Shown in pieces: positions 25,467 through 35,591 of a stretch of DNA of 64,000 nucleotides. Positions within the stretch are counted from its first letter, which is position 1. Every line of letters starts with the position of its first letter. The stretch lies in IMG/VR virus record IMGVR_UViG_3300026519_000011, positions 1 to 64,000 of that record. The stretch is one strand, 5' to 3'. Position numbers and translations under genes: made by a program. The DNA is from a virus. The notes beneath the pieces are model-generated. The model ran no database searches, had not been told where the DNA came from, and saw nothing but the letters and a program-made list of their open reading frames with translations.

Positions 25467-28400
25467 TGCCCACGCAGTACGCCTTTAATAGGCTGGAGGA
25501 ATTACGACCTTCTCAACCTGAACCAGATATAATAGTAGCCTTAGCCAGTAGCTCCGTGGCTAGAGCGGAATCGCAGGTAGTTACTGTGGTTGACTTAGGA
25601 CTGGTATCCGAGGAGGTAAGCTTCACGGCTGTTGCTTACGTCTCAGAAGCGGGAATTCCCGTATCGCACATAAACACCTTTGACATACCTAAACCACTAG
25701 TTCTGCTCCACAGAACCCCGGTTGCTGTGAGAAACGACCTACCTACTCTGTATGCTATTAACTCCCCAGAACTTGAGCAGGTACTTGATGGGGCGGTCTT
25801 TGGTTACAGCGCCAGTGCGGTAAAGAACGCAACTAAACAAGAGGCGTATGTGGATACGCCTAAGCTAGATTTTAAGACCACCTTTAAGACGGACATCTAT
25901 AAGCCTGCTACATTTATCCCACCCTCTAATGGCACACTATCTCACCCAGTAGGTGAAGCGGTGTATGGCGCAGGGCTTAAACTGAAATGGGATGGGAATA
26001 TACCCGCGCCAGAGTCTTGGGCTATCTGGATAGGGACACAGCCCTTACAACGTGACCTAGAAAGCCGAGAAGTACCACTCACCCCTGCGGTAGGAGGTAA
26101 GTACGTTTATGACCTTTCAGGGTATACGCTTACGGGCGATGATTTTTACGTCACGCTGTATGCCGTGAACGCAGGTGTGCCTACTTATGTTGATTTCAGG
26201 AAATTCCACTTCGATACGTTAAACAGTATTAGTCTGGTGTCACATCCTCTTGATACGGTTAAGATCCTCGATGATGATGAGGTGCTACAGTTCCGAGCCA
26301 TGCCAACTGTGGCAGACACCTTTACCATGAGCGCCACTGATAACACCGGTACGGTACTAGCCACCGATGCCACGTTACTGCCGGACAGTAACTACCAGTT
26401 CTCTAATCTTGATAGTACGCTCACCTCGGTGTCGATACGCGCTACACTAAAGCTTACTGGAGACCCAGATAGTGAATACTATACGGAGTTCACGAGACAG
26501 TACGACCCATTTGCCCCTGTCACTTTACTTCCTATCACGCTAACAGGTAACAGTGGAATAGTGCAGTGGGTATCGCCAGGCTGGTCTGATGATCTTTCTT
26601 GGGATATAGCAGCAGGAACACCGGCTAACCCTACCAGTGCAGTGAACCTGACAGGGCTTCCTGCTGGGGCTAGACAAGTATCTGGCATTAACTTCCGACC
26701 AGAGCAAGGTCCGCTTGTGCTTACCGTCACTTGGACAAGAGAAGGCAATCAGCCTCAGTCCATTGTCGGGGCTGTGGACTCCCCTTCTCTTGGGTTGACT
26801 AAAGCTAGTGAAGGTACCACGCTCGGGGGCATCACGGAGGTAGTATCGTGGACTGAGATGCCTTTCACCGATAACTACAAGGTGGTGGCTACTCAAAATG
26901 GGGCGGTACTGTTCGACAGCGGAGAGTTAGTAGGGGTCACCAGCACCACGATGACTAACCTGCCGTTAGGTTCTCCAGACCTCATTACCGTCACCCTGTA
27001 TCACACCTACCAAGGGGTAGTCACAGAAACACAAAAAGTATGGGCACCCTCCTCCTCTCTCTTTCAAAATGACTTAGACAAGCCGTTATTGGGCAATGCT
27101 TTGTTGCTGAAGTGGCTACCTATCTCAGGCGACCACGACAGCCTACGCGTGTACGTGGCTGGAAGGTCTGGAGGTACGGAGCTACCGGCTAACGCCACCG
27201 AGTCTTGGGTATACGACATCCCTCTAAACCTAGACCCAGCAAGGTTCCACTTGGTATCAGTTAAGGCGGACGTAGAGACCATCATTCAGACGATGCCTCT
27301 CACTATAAGCAATCAAGCACCGGTACTTACCGCCCCTGCCCTGGCCATTACCAGTAATACTACACAGGTGGCGTGGACACGGTCGGTACAAAGCGTAGCC
27401 TTCCAGAAAGCTATCCTACTTGCCACAGACAACTCCGTAATAGCTTCAACAGGTCCGCTATCTAACCTTGACTCATCCGCACTGCTGACAGGGATACCAG
27501 ATGTACCTAACCCTATTCGTATCTTGCTGTCTGTAGGTTTTGGTGGGGCTGAACACGGATCTACCTTTGCGCTTGAGAATACCCGACTATTCCAGAATCT
27601 CACCTTTCCTGATGACGCTTTCTACGCAGATTCCGAGCAGATCACGTGGGATATAATAACGTTAAAGACGTTGGAGAACGTAAACGTACAAGTAAAGAGC
27701 AAAGCCTCTGGGCTTATCTATTACACCTCTGGTCCTCTAGCGCCTGAGATTAGGGAAGCACCTGCTACTGGGTTACCTACCGATGGAAGTGATTTAGTAG
27801 TTACCCTGTATGCCAAGGCAGTAGGCGATGACTGGGTGGCTAAGGAATTCCCAGTAAAGGCATACGACCAAGCGTTAGTAACGCCTTACATTGTATCCCC
27901 GAATGCCAGCGATACATTGCCTGTAGGTCCTAATACCTTCAGACTGTCCACTAATGGGCTACCTATAGCGTATTGGAGGTTCGTCATGGTGACGAACCAA
28001 GATGACCTGTCAAACCCCATTTATGACAGCGGGAATGTGCCTCCCAGTACGGTACTTTTTCCTGTACCTGCTATAGGCACAGGAGCACCCGTATACGCGG
28101 TGATAACGTACACGGACGGTACGATAATTAAGAAGATAGTTAAGCGGTTCACTGCCCCTTTGACCGTACCAGAACTGACTACCCCAATAATTTATGACAG
28201 TGAGGACTTTACCTACACTTGGGGTACTATGGGTGCTATCGTGACTGCGTGGAGATTTACCGCAGAGCAAGGTGGAGGTGAGTTCTACGACTCAGGGGTG
28301 CTGGCTGCGGGGACGTACAATGCTTTCGTGACAGGGCACAATGTTGTGGGGTTACCTGTTACGGCGAAACTACATTATCAATTAACAGATGGAAGCTGGC

Positions 28401-29815
28401 ACGTTGTGACCGAAATTAATACCGGATTTACGCGACGTCCTACACTGGTGTCACCTACCTCAGGAACTTTGCTCACTACGGATTCACCGCTATTCACTTG
28501 GGACTCTAATGGTGTTGTGGCTGAGTCTTGGGTACTCAAGATGGCAGGAACGGGGGATATACCTGAAGTAATCTACGAAGGTATTCCTACAGGCACGCTA
28601 CAGAAGACCTTGTACGGTATTACCCCTGATGGTACGCCGCGTAACGTATGGCTTGGATTCAGAGAGACTGTTGATGCGCCTTACAAGATGGAACTCTACA
28701 CGTTCCCTACGTTAGGTTCTCCGGTGTTCATTAATAGTTACCCTCCTGTGGAGAGCTTCACGGCTAATTGGGATAACCGAGGTACTCAGGTGAATTACTA
28801 CACAGTTAGGCTTGGTAGCACTGCGGGAGCACAAGATTTAGGAATATCTCCGTCCCTGCCTAATGCTAGAAGGGCGTTCAGTTTCTTCAACCTTCCTAGA
28901 GACGGCAGAGTTATGTATGTAACACTAGAGTGGGTTAAGGTAGGGGGTACTGCCCCTTCTTCGGTAAGTAAACAAGTAAGGGCCCAGCTTTACGCCCCTA
29001 GTATTATCCCTGTAGAAGCGCCGTTGGTGGGGTCTAAAATAATCTCTTGGCAGGCAGGCGGGGTGGCGGTTTCAGAGTGGGGCTTAGAGGTTGGTACCTC
29101 TTATGGTGGTTCTGATGTGTTTAGCATACCTACAGGAATTCCCGCAGATGACACTACGGAAGCCGTAGACCTGCCAGTGATACAAGGTACAGCATATTAC
29201 ACCTTGCATTATAAGCGGGCTGATGACGGGACATGGCACACCTCTGAGTACTCTCATCCCTTGGTGCAAGCGCCTTACCTAATAGCGCCTAGTGAAGGTA
29301 CGGTACTTGCGGGGGATAAGGTTACAGTGTCATGGGGTCCAGGAACTGACAACAAACTGGACAGATGGCAGGTGCTTGCAGGTCCTGTGGCTGGCGCTAA
29401 CACCTTCTATGACTCGGGTGAGCTACTCACCTTCAGGCCTCATGAAGAGGTCACAGGGCTTCCTATTGACGGTTCTGAGGTGTGGGTGACGTTACGGTAT
29501 CACGATGGTGTGGCGGACACATGGGACGAAATAACCGCACGGTACATTGCCTTCTTGAAGTTACCTGAGTTTTCCAATACGGTACTAGGGCAGAACGGTT
29601 TGATAAAGGAGCGCCTACACGACTTCGAGCACACCTTCCAGTGGGACTTCTTTAACCTACCTATAACCTCCTTCGAGCTTCTTATGGGGTCTACTCCCGG
29701 AGCGGATGATGTCTATCATTCTGCGGTATTGTCTGGGAGCGCAACTTCAGATACCGTTACGGGCATCCCGTCAGACGGCAGGGATTTGTACTTAACCTTA
29801 CGATGGACCTTCTAA
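25466..29815 (+). CDS. Large repeat-rich distal tail protein (Fn3-like units)
   Basis: A 1449-residue protein. After ~150 residues it consists of about 14 units of ~90-100 residues, each with a Trp-containing strand, a YDSG-type turn, a G(L/I)P.DG turn and an ending such as VYVTLRY or LYLTLRW. This is the beta-sandwich repeat style of Fn3/Ig-like phage tail proteins, probably forming a long flexible fibre or sheath at the tail end that touches the cell surface. One unit carries the dispersed palindrome in frame (27979-27997, coding VMVTN). The repeat continues into the next gene. Confidence 0.65.
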   Translation: MPTQYAFNRLEELRPSQPEPDIIVALASSSVARAESQVVTVVDLGLVSEEVSFTAVAYVSEAGIPVSHINTFDIPKPLVLLHRTPVAVRNDLPTLYAINSPELEQVLDGAVFGYSASAVKNATKQEAYVDTPKLDFKTTFKTDIYKPATFIPPSNGTLSHPVGEAVYGAGLKLKWDGNIPAPESWAIWIGTQPLQRDLESREVPLTPAVGGKYVYDLSGYTLTGDDFYVTLYAVNAGVPTYVDFRKFHFDTLNSISLVSHPLDTVKILDDDEVLQFRAMPTVADTFTMSATDNTGTVLATDATLLPDSNYQFSNLDSTLTSVSIRATLKLTGDPDSEYYTEFTRQYDPFAPVTLLPITLTGNSGIVQWVSPGWSDDLSWDIAAGTPANPTSAVNLTGLPAGARQVSGINFRPEQGPLVLTVTWTREGNQPQSIVGAVDSPSLGLTKASEGTTLGGITEVVSWTEMPFTDNYKVVATQNGAVLFDSGELVGVTSTTMTNLPLGSPDLITVTLYHTYQGVVTETQKVWAPSSSLFQNDLDKPLLGNALLLKWLPISGDHDSLRVYVAGRSGGTELPANATESWVYDIPLNLDPARFHLVSVKADVETIIQTMPLTISNQAPVLTAPALAITSNTTQVAWTRSVQSVAFQKAILLATDNSVIASTGPLSNLDSSALLTGIPDVPNPIRILLSVGFGGAEHGSTFALENTRLFQNLTFPDDAFYADSEQITWDIITLKTLENVNVQVKSKASGLIYYTSGPLAPEIREAPATGLPTDGSDLVVTLYAKAVGDDWVAKEFPVKAYDQALVTPYIVSPNASDTLPVGPNTFRLSTNGLPIAYWRFVMVTNQDDLSNPIYDSGNVPPSTVLFPVPAIGTGAPVYAVITYTDGTIIKKIVKRFTAPLTVPELTTPIIYDSEDFTYTWGTMGAIVTAWRFTAEQGGGEFYDSGVLAAGTYNAFVTGHNVVGLPVTAKLHYQLTDGSWHVVTEINTGFTRRPTLVSPTSGTLLTTDSPLFTWDSNGVVAESWVLKMAGTGDIPEVIYEGIPTGTLQKTLYGITPDGTPRNVWLGFRETVDAPYKMELYTFPTLGSPVFINSYPPVESFTANWDNRGTQVNYYTVRLGSTAGAQDLGISPSLPNARRAFSFFNLPRDGRVMYVTLEWVKVGGTAPSSVSKQVRAQLYAPSIIPVEAPLVGSKIISWQAGGVAVSEWGLEVGTSYGGSDVFSIPTGIPADDTTEAVDLPVIQGTAYYTLHYKRADDGTWHTSEYSHPLVQAPYLIAPSEGTVLAGDKVTVSWGPGTDNKLDRWQVLAGPVAGANTFYDSGELLTFRPHEEVTGLPIDGSEVWVTLRYHDGVADTWDEITARYIAFLKLPEFSNTVLGQNGLIKERLHDFEHTFQWDFFNLPITSFELLMGSTPGADDVYHSAVLSGSATSDTVTGIPSDGRDLYLTLRWTF
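27979..27997. repeat. Dispersed palindrome, copy 3 (inside a gene)
   Basis: GTTCGTCA-TGG-TGACGAAC. In frame within a repeat unit of the large distal tail protein, coding F-V-M-V-T-N. Confidence 0.95.
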
Positions 29816-29819
29816 CACC

Positions 29820-31619
29820 ATGCCAACTTTCATTCAACAAGAGTACTTAGCGCCTGACGCACCTAAGGTGGTAAGCCCTGGACCTGGCTCAGGGATAGGG
29901 GGTAGTTCCGTCGTATTTACGTGGGTTTCCCCTACGCTTAACGTGGATAGCTATCGACTTACGTTAGGATCTACGCAGGACGGTACTAACTATCACGATT
30001 CCGGTGCGCTTAATCAGACTACGGATGTGGTTACAGGCATCCCCTATGACGCAGGGGCTATACACGCGACGCTGTACTTCACTAACTCCGGTGTCACGCG
30101 TTTCGTTCGTTACCAGTACACGGAGTCCCACCCTAGGATACGCACCCCTGTGGCCTATTCTGAACAGCCTATTGGCAACATCCCAATAAAATGGGCACCA
30201 GCAGATGCAGACCTAGGGTGTGATGTAACCATCACAGGTAAGCAGTCAGGGGTAGTGTATTTCCTGAGCTCGGCCAATAAAGGTAAATCAGCGTTTTGGC
30301 GGGTATCAGCAAGCGACTTGAACGCCCAAGATACACAGTTTGTAACTACCGTTAAGTGGCTGTCAGGTCCACTGACATTGACTAAGGAATTCATACTGCA
30401 CTCCTTACCTGCGTTGAATACCCCATATGACGTGGTTACCCCAGACCCTAGCGCCTTTAGTATCCTTGGTACCTTGGTAGGCAGTACGGACACCCTGAGC
30501 TTCCCTACTACGGTAAATCTGTTTAGGGATGGAAAGGAGACACGCTTCACTACCTCTGAGACACCGCTGTATTCTCAGCAAGCCACAGTAGCCTTGCCAG
30601 GCATAAAGCAAAATGAATTTATGCACTATGTGCGCAAGGTGGGAAGAAATTACACATGGCTACCAGCCCCTGCTCATACGCTTTGGGGTTCATTGCTTGG
30701 TGACCTTTTCACATTAGGTACTGGCGTAGAGTTCTCTTGGATGTGGACGATAGCTTCGCATGTAATGGTGGTAGTACCTACTACGGATCAGTTCATGGTA
30801 ATACCACTTGTTACGCTTAATAGTAGTAGGGTGGCTAGACTAGGATTCACAGGATTCTCGGATGCAGAGTCTGGCGAGGTATCAGTGCAGGTGTGCCCTT
30901 GCATACCTCAAGTGCCTGACTTCTTGGAAGTGACTCATGCTGGCAGGAGAAGCGCTTCGGCTAAGGTTAAAGGGCTACCCACCGCCTTACCTGTGAATAG
31001 CCAGAGACCGTTGTCTGAACTCAGCCTTGCCCATGACGTAAACGGTAAGAAGGTGCTTCCTGTGCTGTCACCGTTCTCCTCCAGAAAGTTTACCCAGCTC
31101 ATAGAGAGCACTACCGCTACGCACAACCCTGAGTATTTCCCTATAGGGAAACAAGCCATAGATTTGTCGGCGTACACGTTTGCATGGACTGACAGCCAGC
31201 AACTTATTGGGCTGGTTAATTTTTTCCTAGACATAAAAGGGGCGCAAGAGTCTTTCATCTTGACAGATTATATGTCCACGCTTCCCGTGGTGGCATCCCC
31301 TACCGTTAACTCCGTGAGGCTATCCTACGCCTCAGATAAACAGAGACCGGTCACGGGGGATTTCAGGTATCTCGTCGTGCTTAAAGGACAGAATCCGGTA
31401 TCCATCCATAAAGTTACTGGCTTTACCTTTGAGGATTACGATATGATAGTCACTCTTGATGAGCCGTTATCTTCAGATGCACAGAGTAAACTCACCGATT
31501 GCTCCTATTCACTTTGTGAAGGGGTTATGGCTAGAGTTACCGACAGCACCATAACTATGACGCATCAAGGCATGGGCAAAGGGTCTTGCAGTTTATCTTT
31601 TACGGAGGTGGTTGAGTGA
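29820..31619 (+). CDS. Distal tail protein with N-terminal repeat unit
   Basis: A 599-residue protein whose first ~95 residues are one more unit of the repeat of the preceding gene (YHDSGALN, VTGIPYDAG, IHATLYF). The C-terminal ~200 residues (FAWTDSQQLIGLVNFFLDIKG...) resemble the distal-tail domain with a W..(x)..L..FL...G pattern that precedes BR0599-type proteins in many siphophages. It overlaps the next gene by 4 bases. Likely a tail hub/tip component. Confidence 0.55.
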   Translation: MPTFIQQEYLAPDAPKVVSPGPGSGIGGSSVVFTWVSPTLNVDSYRLTLGSTQDGTNYHDSGALNQTTDVVTGIPYDAGAIHATLYFTNSGVTRFVRYQYTESHPRIRTPVAYSEQPIGNIPIKWAPADADLGCDVTITGKQSGVVYFLSSANKGKSAFWRVSASDLNAQDTQFVTTVKWLSGPLTLTKEFILHSLPALNTPYDVVTPDPSAFSILGTLVGSTDTLSFPTTVNLFRDGKETRFTTSETPLYSQQATVALPGIKQNEFMHYVRKVGRNYTWLPAPAHTLWGSLLGDLFTLGTGVEFSWMWTIASHVMVVVPTTDQFMVIPLVTLNSSRVARLGFTGFSDAESGEVSVQVCPCIPQVPDFLEVTHAGRRSASAKVKGLPTALPVNSQRPLSELSLAHDVNGKKVLPVLSPFSSRKFTQLIESTTATHNPEYFPIGKQAIDLSAYTFAWTDSQQLIGLVNFFLDIKGAQESFILTDYMSTLPVVASPTVNSVRLSYASDKQRPVTGDFRYLVVLKGQNPVSIHKVTGFTFEDYDMIVTLDEPLSSDAQSKLTDCSYSLCEGVMARVTDSTITMTHQGMGKGSCSLSFTEVVE

Positions 31620-32434
31620 GTGACGCTACAGTAGGAACCTACCTATTACTGGTAGACATATTCAGAGGGGCTGAACACTTCGCTATGGTGGCTTCTGGTC
31701 GCCCCTTTAGTTTCCAAGGCACTACTTACGAACCCGCTGACATGAAGTTTAGAGAAGCTAATATGCGCTCGTCAGGAAAGGCTTCTTCGCAAGGGTTTAA
31801 CTTCTCCATCCCTGCTTCTTCCGATGCGGGTAAGTTCTTAAAATTACCCGTGGATTCCGACGCTACAAAGGTCATCATGCGGATGGTGTCCACGGGAGGA
31901 GAGCAGGTGTTCTTGTTGCGGGGTGTCGTTCAGAATGTCTCTGATGAAGTCCGTATGATTGGGCTTGAGATAGGTACGCTACGCGTCAGCCTAGGGCACG
32001 TAGGACTTAACCTAAAGTATGCGAATACGTGTAGCCACTCCCTGTATAATTCCAGATGCAAAGTTCCTAAACAAGGATTCCCTCAACAGATATTAGGTGG
32101 CTTTAAGGCTACTACCGGAGGCGGGTATGTCATCCACCTCTCGGTAGCTGTGACTGACCAAGAGCATTACGACGAAGGATTTCTCACGATAGACCATCAA
32201 GGTGTTAAGCTGTACTCACCTATCACCAAGATAGTGTCCTACGGGACGGGTAGTTTAGTTTTCTTGCCTCGATGGTTGGGCGTTGACCTACAGAATGGGG
32301 TGGCGATATTATACAAAGGGTGCGACCTAACTTTCACTACCTGCAAAACAAGATTCAATAATACGGAAAACTTTGGCGGGTTTCCGTTCTTTACAGGGTC
32401 TGAAAACCCTTTCAATAACCACGTCTTGGATTAA
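31616..32434 (+). CDS. Tail protein of the BR0599/DUF2163 type
   Basis: A 272-residue protein. The C-terminus carries the family signature: G-C-D-L-T-F-T-T-C-K-T-R-F-N-N (C..(T)..C..RF.N), then N-F-G-G-F-P-F. Two further Cys near residue 140 (NTCSHSLYNSRCKVP) match the conserved paired cysteines. These proteins lie in the tail tip cluster in siphophages and gene transfer agents, between the distal tail protein and the tip attachment protein, exactly as here. GTG start overlaps the upstream stop. Confidence 0.85.
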   Translation: MSDATVGTYLLLVDIFRGAEHFAMVASGRPFSFQGTTYEPADMKFREANMRSSGKASSQGFNFSIPASSDAGKFLKLPVDSDATKVIMRMVSTGGEQVFLLRGVVQNVSDEVRMIGLEIGTLRVSLGHVGLNLKYANTCSHSLYNSRCKVPKQGFPQQILGGFKATTGGGYVIHLSVAVTDQEHYDEGFLTIDHQGVKLYSPITKIVSYGTGSLVFLPRWLGVDLQNGVAILYKGCDLTFTTCKTRFNNTENFGGFPFFTGSENPFNNHVLD

Positions 32435-32439
32435 TCGTT

Positions 32440-35178
32440 ATGTTCTGGCTCACCAAATTAGCAATATCGCTTGTCATATCCTACCTGTCCTCAGAATTTT
32501 TCGGTCCATCAGAACAGAAGCGAAGTGGTTCTGAGGATGCTAACTCACTCGATCAGAGCGAAGTACCCACCGCAGAAATGGGCAAGACTATCCCTGTGGT
32601 GTTCGGTAGTCGCTGGATAACCTCGCCTAACGTAGTGTTCTGGCGTAAGTCAAAGACGGAGAATGTAGGGGCTTACCGAAAGCATTTTGTGGATATGCAC
32701 ATGGCGGTGTGCCACGGTCCCGTAGATGCCGTAAGGAATATAGGCATAGACAAGAAGCTACCTGTGATGACAGCTCCTGTCACGCCTCAGGAGTTATTGG
32801 CTAAGCCTTCTAAGCTAAGCGTTACCATGTCTTACGTTGCTGAAGATAATTCAATATCAAAAACTACCTTGGCTACATGGGCTGAACCTACGTTTAAAGA
32901 GGTTGCAGGTCCTTTAGTAAATGATGGAGGTGGAAATAATTCCCGTACTTACCTCGTAAGCCTTCATGACCTAGCTACTTCCGAAGGTTATACCTTCCAG
33001 AAACTCCCTATCTCAACTACCCCTTATTCAGTAACAGTTGATGGGGCGTTCACCATTTTCAGTGCGTTCTCTAGGGTACTTACCGAAGACGAGTGGGATT
33101 CTATAGCAAACGACTCTTCAGGCAGTCTGCCTTTGGGTTTAACCTTGGACGCACCCGGTGCTATACAATCGGCGCTTAACCTTCCTGCGATTAAAGGGGG
33201 CAAGGACGGGGAGATAACGATAAAAGTAGAGGTAGACGGTAAGACTGTAGCGTCTAAAGCCATATTCGTAAGGGATGCTTATCTGCCTGGTTTTTTAACC
33301 GAAGATCTGATGCCTTCAGACGTTATCCACGCACTGACCAGAGCTGGAGCAAGTATAAGACACGTAGGTGAAACTTACCCAGACGGTACTGTTAACCCTC
33401 TATTCACCATAAAGGCTCAGCTGGTGTTCGACGCCCCAGGAGTAGTGAGAAAAATAAGCTCCGGAAGCGAAGCGGAGTATGCTCACGTCACCCAGATCCT
33501 TGATTACCAGTTCGAGGAACTAGCGATGTTCCTATCCAGCAACACCCTTGAAGACGTTAGTGGTGTAGTCCCTTTGGGTATGCCTACGCTGTTCGGTGGG
33601 TATAAAGAGGGAGGAGGAATAGAAGGGGAGTTGTGCGTAGTAAACGGGGATCAAGATACCAGCACAGAGGTCTCCAACACCTTGGATTGGTTGCACCTTA
33701 CTTCCACCCAGTTTGGCGGTAAGCTACTTGACGACCGGTACGCTGCGGATTACGCCTCATTCCCTGCTTGCCGCTATCGCTCTGTGGTTAGCGCGATACT
33801 CAAAGACACCTACGTTGTGGCTAATGCAGGTAGCATACGTCCGTGGCATTTCGGGATAATGAGAAGCCCTAACACCTTGCCTGGTGCTGGAAACTACTCA
33901 AGAATAGGCATGAATGCTAATGCCGCTTGTGTGCTATATGAGGTGCTGACTAACAAAGATTGGGGAAAGGGATTTGATCCTAAGGACATACAAACCGATA
34001 CCTTTGTGGCTGCCGCTAGGACGCTCCATGGGGAAGGGTTGGGAATATCCATTGTATGGAACAAGGCTACAACGGTAGATGACTTCCTAGGAATCATAGC
34101 CAAGCACGCCTTTGGTACTTGGCGTGTGGATATTTTCGGCACAGGTAAAGTACAGTTCCATTTATTCCGAGACTATCAAGGGGACATATCAGACCTGCAT
34201 GTTATCAACCCATTAAAAGTAGGTGTGTTTAAGCGAAAGGCATCCCATGAAGTAACTAATGAAGTACAGGTGAAGTGGAAAGAATACACCGACGTAGGTG
34301 ATGTTGATCGAGTAGCGTATGCCAGAAACATGGCACATATTCATAGAAATAATGGGGCAGTCAATGCGACCACTATGGTGTTGGGAGGCATAGCGGATGA
34401 GAAATCTGCGAAGTACTTGGCGCAACTTAATTTAGACAGCGACGGATACCCTCTTGCTGTAATAGATTTTACAGAAGACCTTATGTCAGGTAATTATCTT
34501 GTTGGTGACCATATCGTGGTTGACATACCTAAATATGTGAGTAAGCCTACCATATTCCGAGTTACCGACATCCGTACCGTGGATACCCACAAGTCTGTGA
34601 TAGCCATAGAGGACGTTTTCGTCTACACCTCTGGAGGTGTTTCAGGAGATCTTCAGGTAGTGCCTGTCGGTATTCTAGTAGGGGTAAAACCCACCACCTT
34701 CCGCATTAACCCTTTCAGAGGGTCTAAAGGGGAGTTCTTCCTGACATCAGTAAGTGGTGCAGACATATTTGCTTCTCTTGAGGACGGAATAATTTCGGTC
34801 ACAGCCTCGATAAATAATATCGGGGATAAGCTAATCTCGTACCAAGGGGTAAACGCAGCAGGACTTGTGACAAGTGGGTATTTCACCGTGAATGTTCGCG
34901 ACACTGCTTCGCATAATTTCTCTGTAACCCCTGAGTCAGTGTCGCTACCATCTGGAGGTTCCACTACCTTGTTGTTACCTGATCCATCTACCGTTAGGGC
35001 GGTCAGGGTACATAAAGAAGTGCCAGAGGTGTCTTTGTCAATTCATGAAGAGGGCAGTGGAGTTAGTATATTTTCAGAGACCTCTGACTACAGCCAGTGG
35101 TCACCTCCTTACCAAGTATCCGTAGTGGTTAAGGACGTTTACAACGCCGAAGCAATCCTTAATATAACAATCAACTAA
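32440..35178 (+). CDS. Tail tip / host attachment protein
   Basis: A 912-residue protein, last gene of the structural arm. The N-terminus has a hydrophobic helix (WLTKLAISLVISYLSSEFFG), then a typical tip-protein segment T-I-P-V-V-F-G-S-R-W-I-T-S-P-N. Residues ~560-720 (GTWRVDIFGTGKVQFHL, HEVTNEVQVKWKEY, LVGDHIVVDIP) resemble the baseplate-like hub domain of gpJ/GTA gp15-type proteins. The last ~180 residues are Ig-like beta domains. Likely the central hub and host-recognition component. No catalytic motif is seen. Confidence 0.65.
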   Translation: MFWLTKLAISLVISYLSSEFFGPSEQKRSGSEDANSLDQSEVPTAEMGKTIPVVFGSRWITSPNVVFWRKSKTENVGAYRKHFVDMHMAVCHGPVDAVRNIGIDKKLPVMTAPVTPQELLAKPSKLSVTMSYVAEDNSISKTTLATWAEPTFKEVAGPLVNDGGGNNSRTYLVSLHDLATSEGYTFQKLPISTTPYSVTVDGAFTIFSAFSRVLTEDEWDSIANDSSGSLPLGLTLDAPGAIQSALNLPAIKGGKDGEITIKVEVDGKTVASKAIFVRDAYLPGFLTEDLMPSDVIHALTRAGASIRHVGETYPDGTVNPLFTIKAQLVFDAPGVVRKISSGSEAEYAHVTQILDYQFEELAMFLSSNTLEDVSGVVPLGMPTLFGGYKEGGGIEGELCVVNGDQDTSTEVSNTLDWLHLTSTQFGGKLLDDRYAADYASFPACRYRSVVSAILKDTYVVANAGSIRPWHFGIMRSPNTLPGAGNYSRIGMNANAACVLYEVLTNKDWGKGFDPKDIQTDTFVAAARTLHGEGLGISIVWNKATTVDDFLGIIAKHAFGTWRVDIFGTGKVQFHLFRDYQGDISDLHVINPLKVGVFKRKASHEVTNEVQVKWKEYTDVGDVDRVAYARNMAHIHRNNGAVNATTMVLGGIADEKSAKYLAQLNLDSDGYPLAVIDFTEDLMSGNYLVGDHIVVDIPKYVSKPTIFRVTDIRTVDTHKSVIAIEDVFVYTSGGVSGDLQVVPVGILVGVKPTTFRINPFRGSKGEFFLTSVSGADIFASLEDGIISVTASINNIGDKLISYQGVNAAGLVTSGYFTVNVRDTASHNFSVTPESVSLPSGGSTTLLLPDPSTVRAVRVHKEVPEVSLSIHEEGSGVSIFSETSDYSQWSPPYQVSVVVKDVYNAEAILNITIN

Positions 35179-35183
35179 GAACC

Positions 35184-35202
35184 GTTCATCACGGTGATGA
35201 AC
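35184..35202. repeat. Dispersed palindrome, copy 4
   Basis: GTTCATCA-CGG-TGATGAAC with arms extended to 11 bp. Just after the tail tip stop in the convergent boundary. Confidence 0.95.
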
Positions 35203-35244
35203 GGGATACTCACACACATTTGACTAATATTCGCTTTGCGAATG

Positions 35245-35284
35245 TAGCTTATATCCGCCATTTTCAAGAGGTGGATATAAGCTA
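35245..35284. terminator. Long inverted repeat, possible bidirectional terminator
   Basis: TAGCTTATATCC (35245-35256) pairs with GGATATAAGCTA (35273-35284) over a 16-base spacer that adds two or three more pairs. It is 67 bases after the tail tip stop. Neither side has a strong T-run, so terminator function is uncertain. Confidence 0.4.
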
Positions 35285-35296
35285 AGAAATAAGTCC

Positions 35297-35315
35297 GTTC
35301 ATCATGATGATGAAC
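35297..35315. repeat. Dispersed palindrome, copy 5
   Basis: GTTCATCA-TGA-TGATGAAC with 11-bp arms. Second copy in the convergent boundary. Confidence 0.95.
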
Positions 35316-35556
35316 GGAAAGAAGGGTAGAAAGATGAGTAAATACCCTTCGATGCGTTAGATTGGGAGCCTTAACGACTAAAAGGCGTTCCTACCTAAAA
35401 CAGTTTAACGTGGGTAACTATTAATATACCTGTGCCCACGGCATGAACAACGGATGAGACCTCTACTGGGGGTGTCGGTATCCGAGATGAACCCGATCCC
35501 GTACAGTGAAACCCGCTTTCATGCTGTCAGTGTTTTTACCCACCGCTGACTGGGGC

Positions 35557-35582
35557 GACTATCGCGCCTCGGCGCGATAGTC
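35557..35582. terminator. 12-bp perfect hairpin just after the helicase stop
   Basis: GACTATCGCGCC and GGCGCGATAGTC are separated by two bases. It lies 10 bases beyond the stop of the - strand helicase gene. It is the most stable hairpin in the boundary region but lacks an adjacent U-tract, so it may rather be an RNA 3'-end protector or Rho-assisted terminator. Confidence 0.5.
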
Positions 35583-35591
35583 TTCACAACA

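Larger units (their letters stand above)
35179..35591. other. Gene-free convergent boundary with an array of hairpins
   Basis: 413 bases between the ends of the two converging gene arms. It holds two copies of the dispersed palindrome (35184, 35297), a small ATTCGC/GCGAAT hairpin (35229-35243), a 12-bp-arm hairpin (35245-35284), GAAGGGTA/TACCCTTC arms (35321-35350), CGTGGG...CCCACG (near 35410-35440), a GTCAGTG/CGCTGAC pair (35526-35550) and a 12-bp hairpin (35557-35582). I find no convincing ORF or tRNA. It may stop both arms, or hold a structured RNA or replication/packaging site. Confidence 0.6.

Noticed and set aside
35340-35556. A tRNA or group I intron in the convergent boundary
   Set aside because: A sequence like GGGTTCATCT on the - strand resembles a T-loop but no matching acceptor, anticodon or T stem can be built, and no group I core motif is seen.
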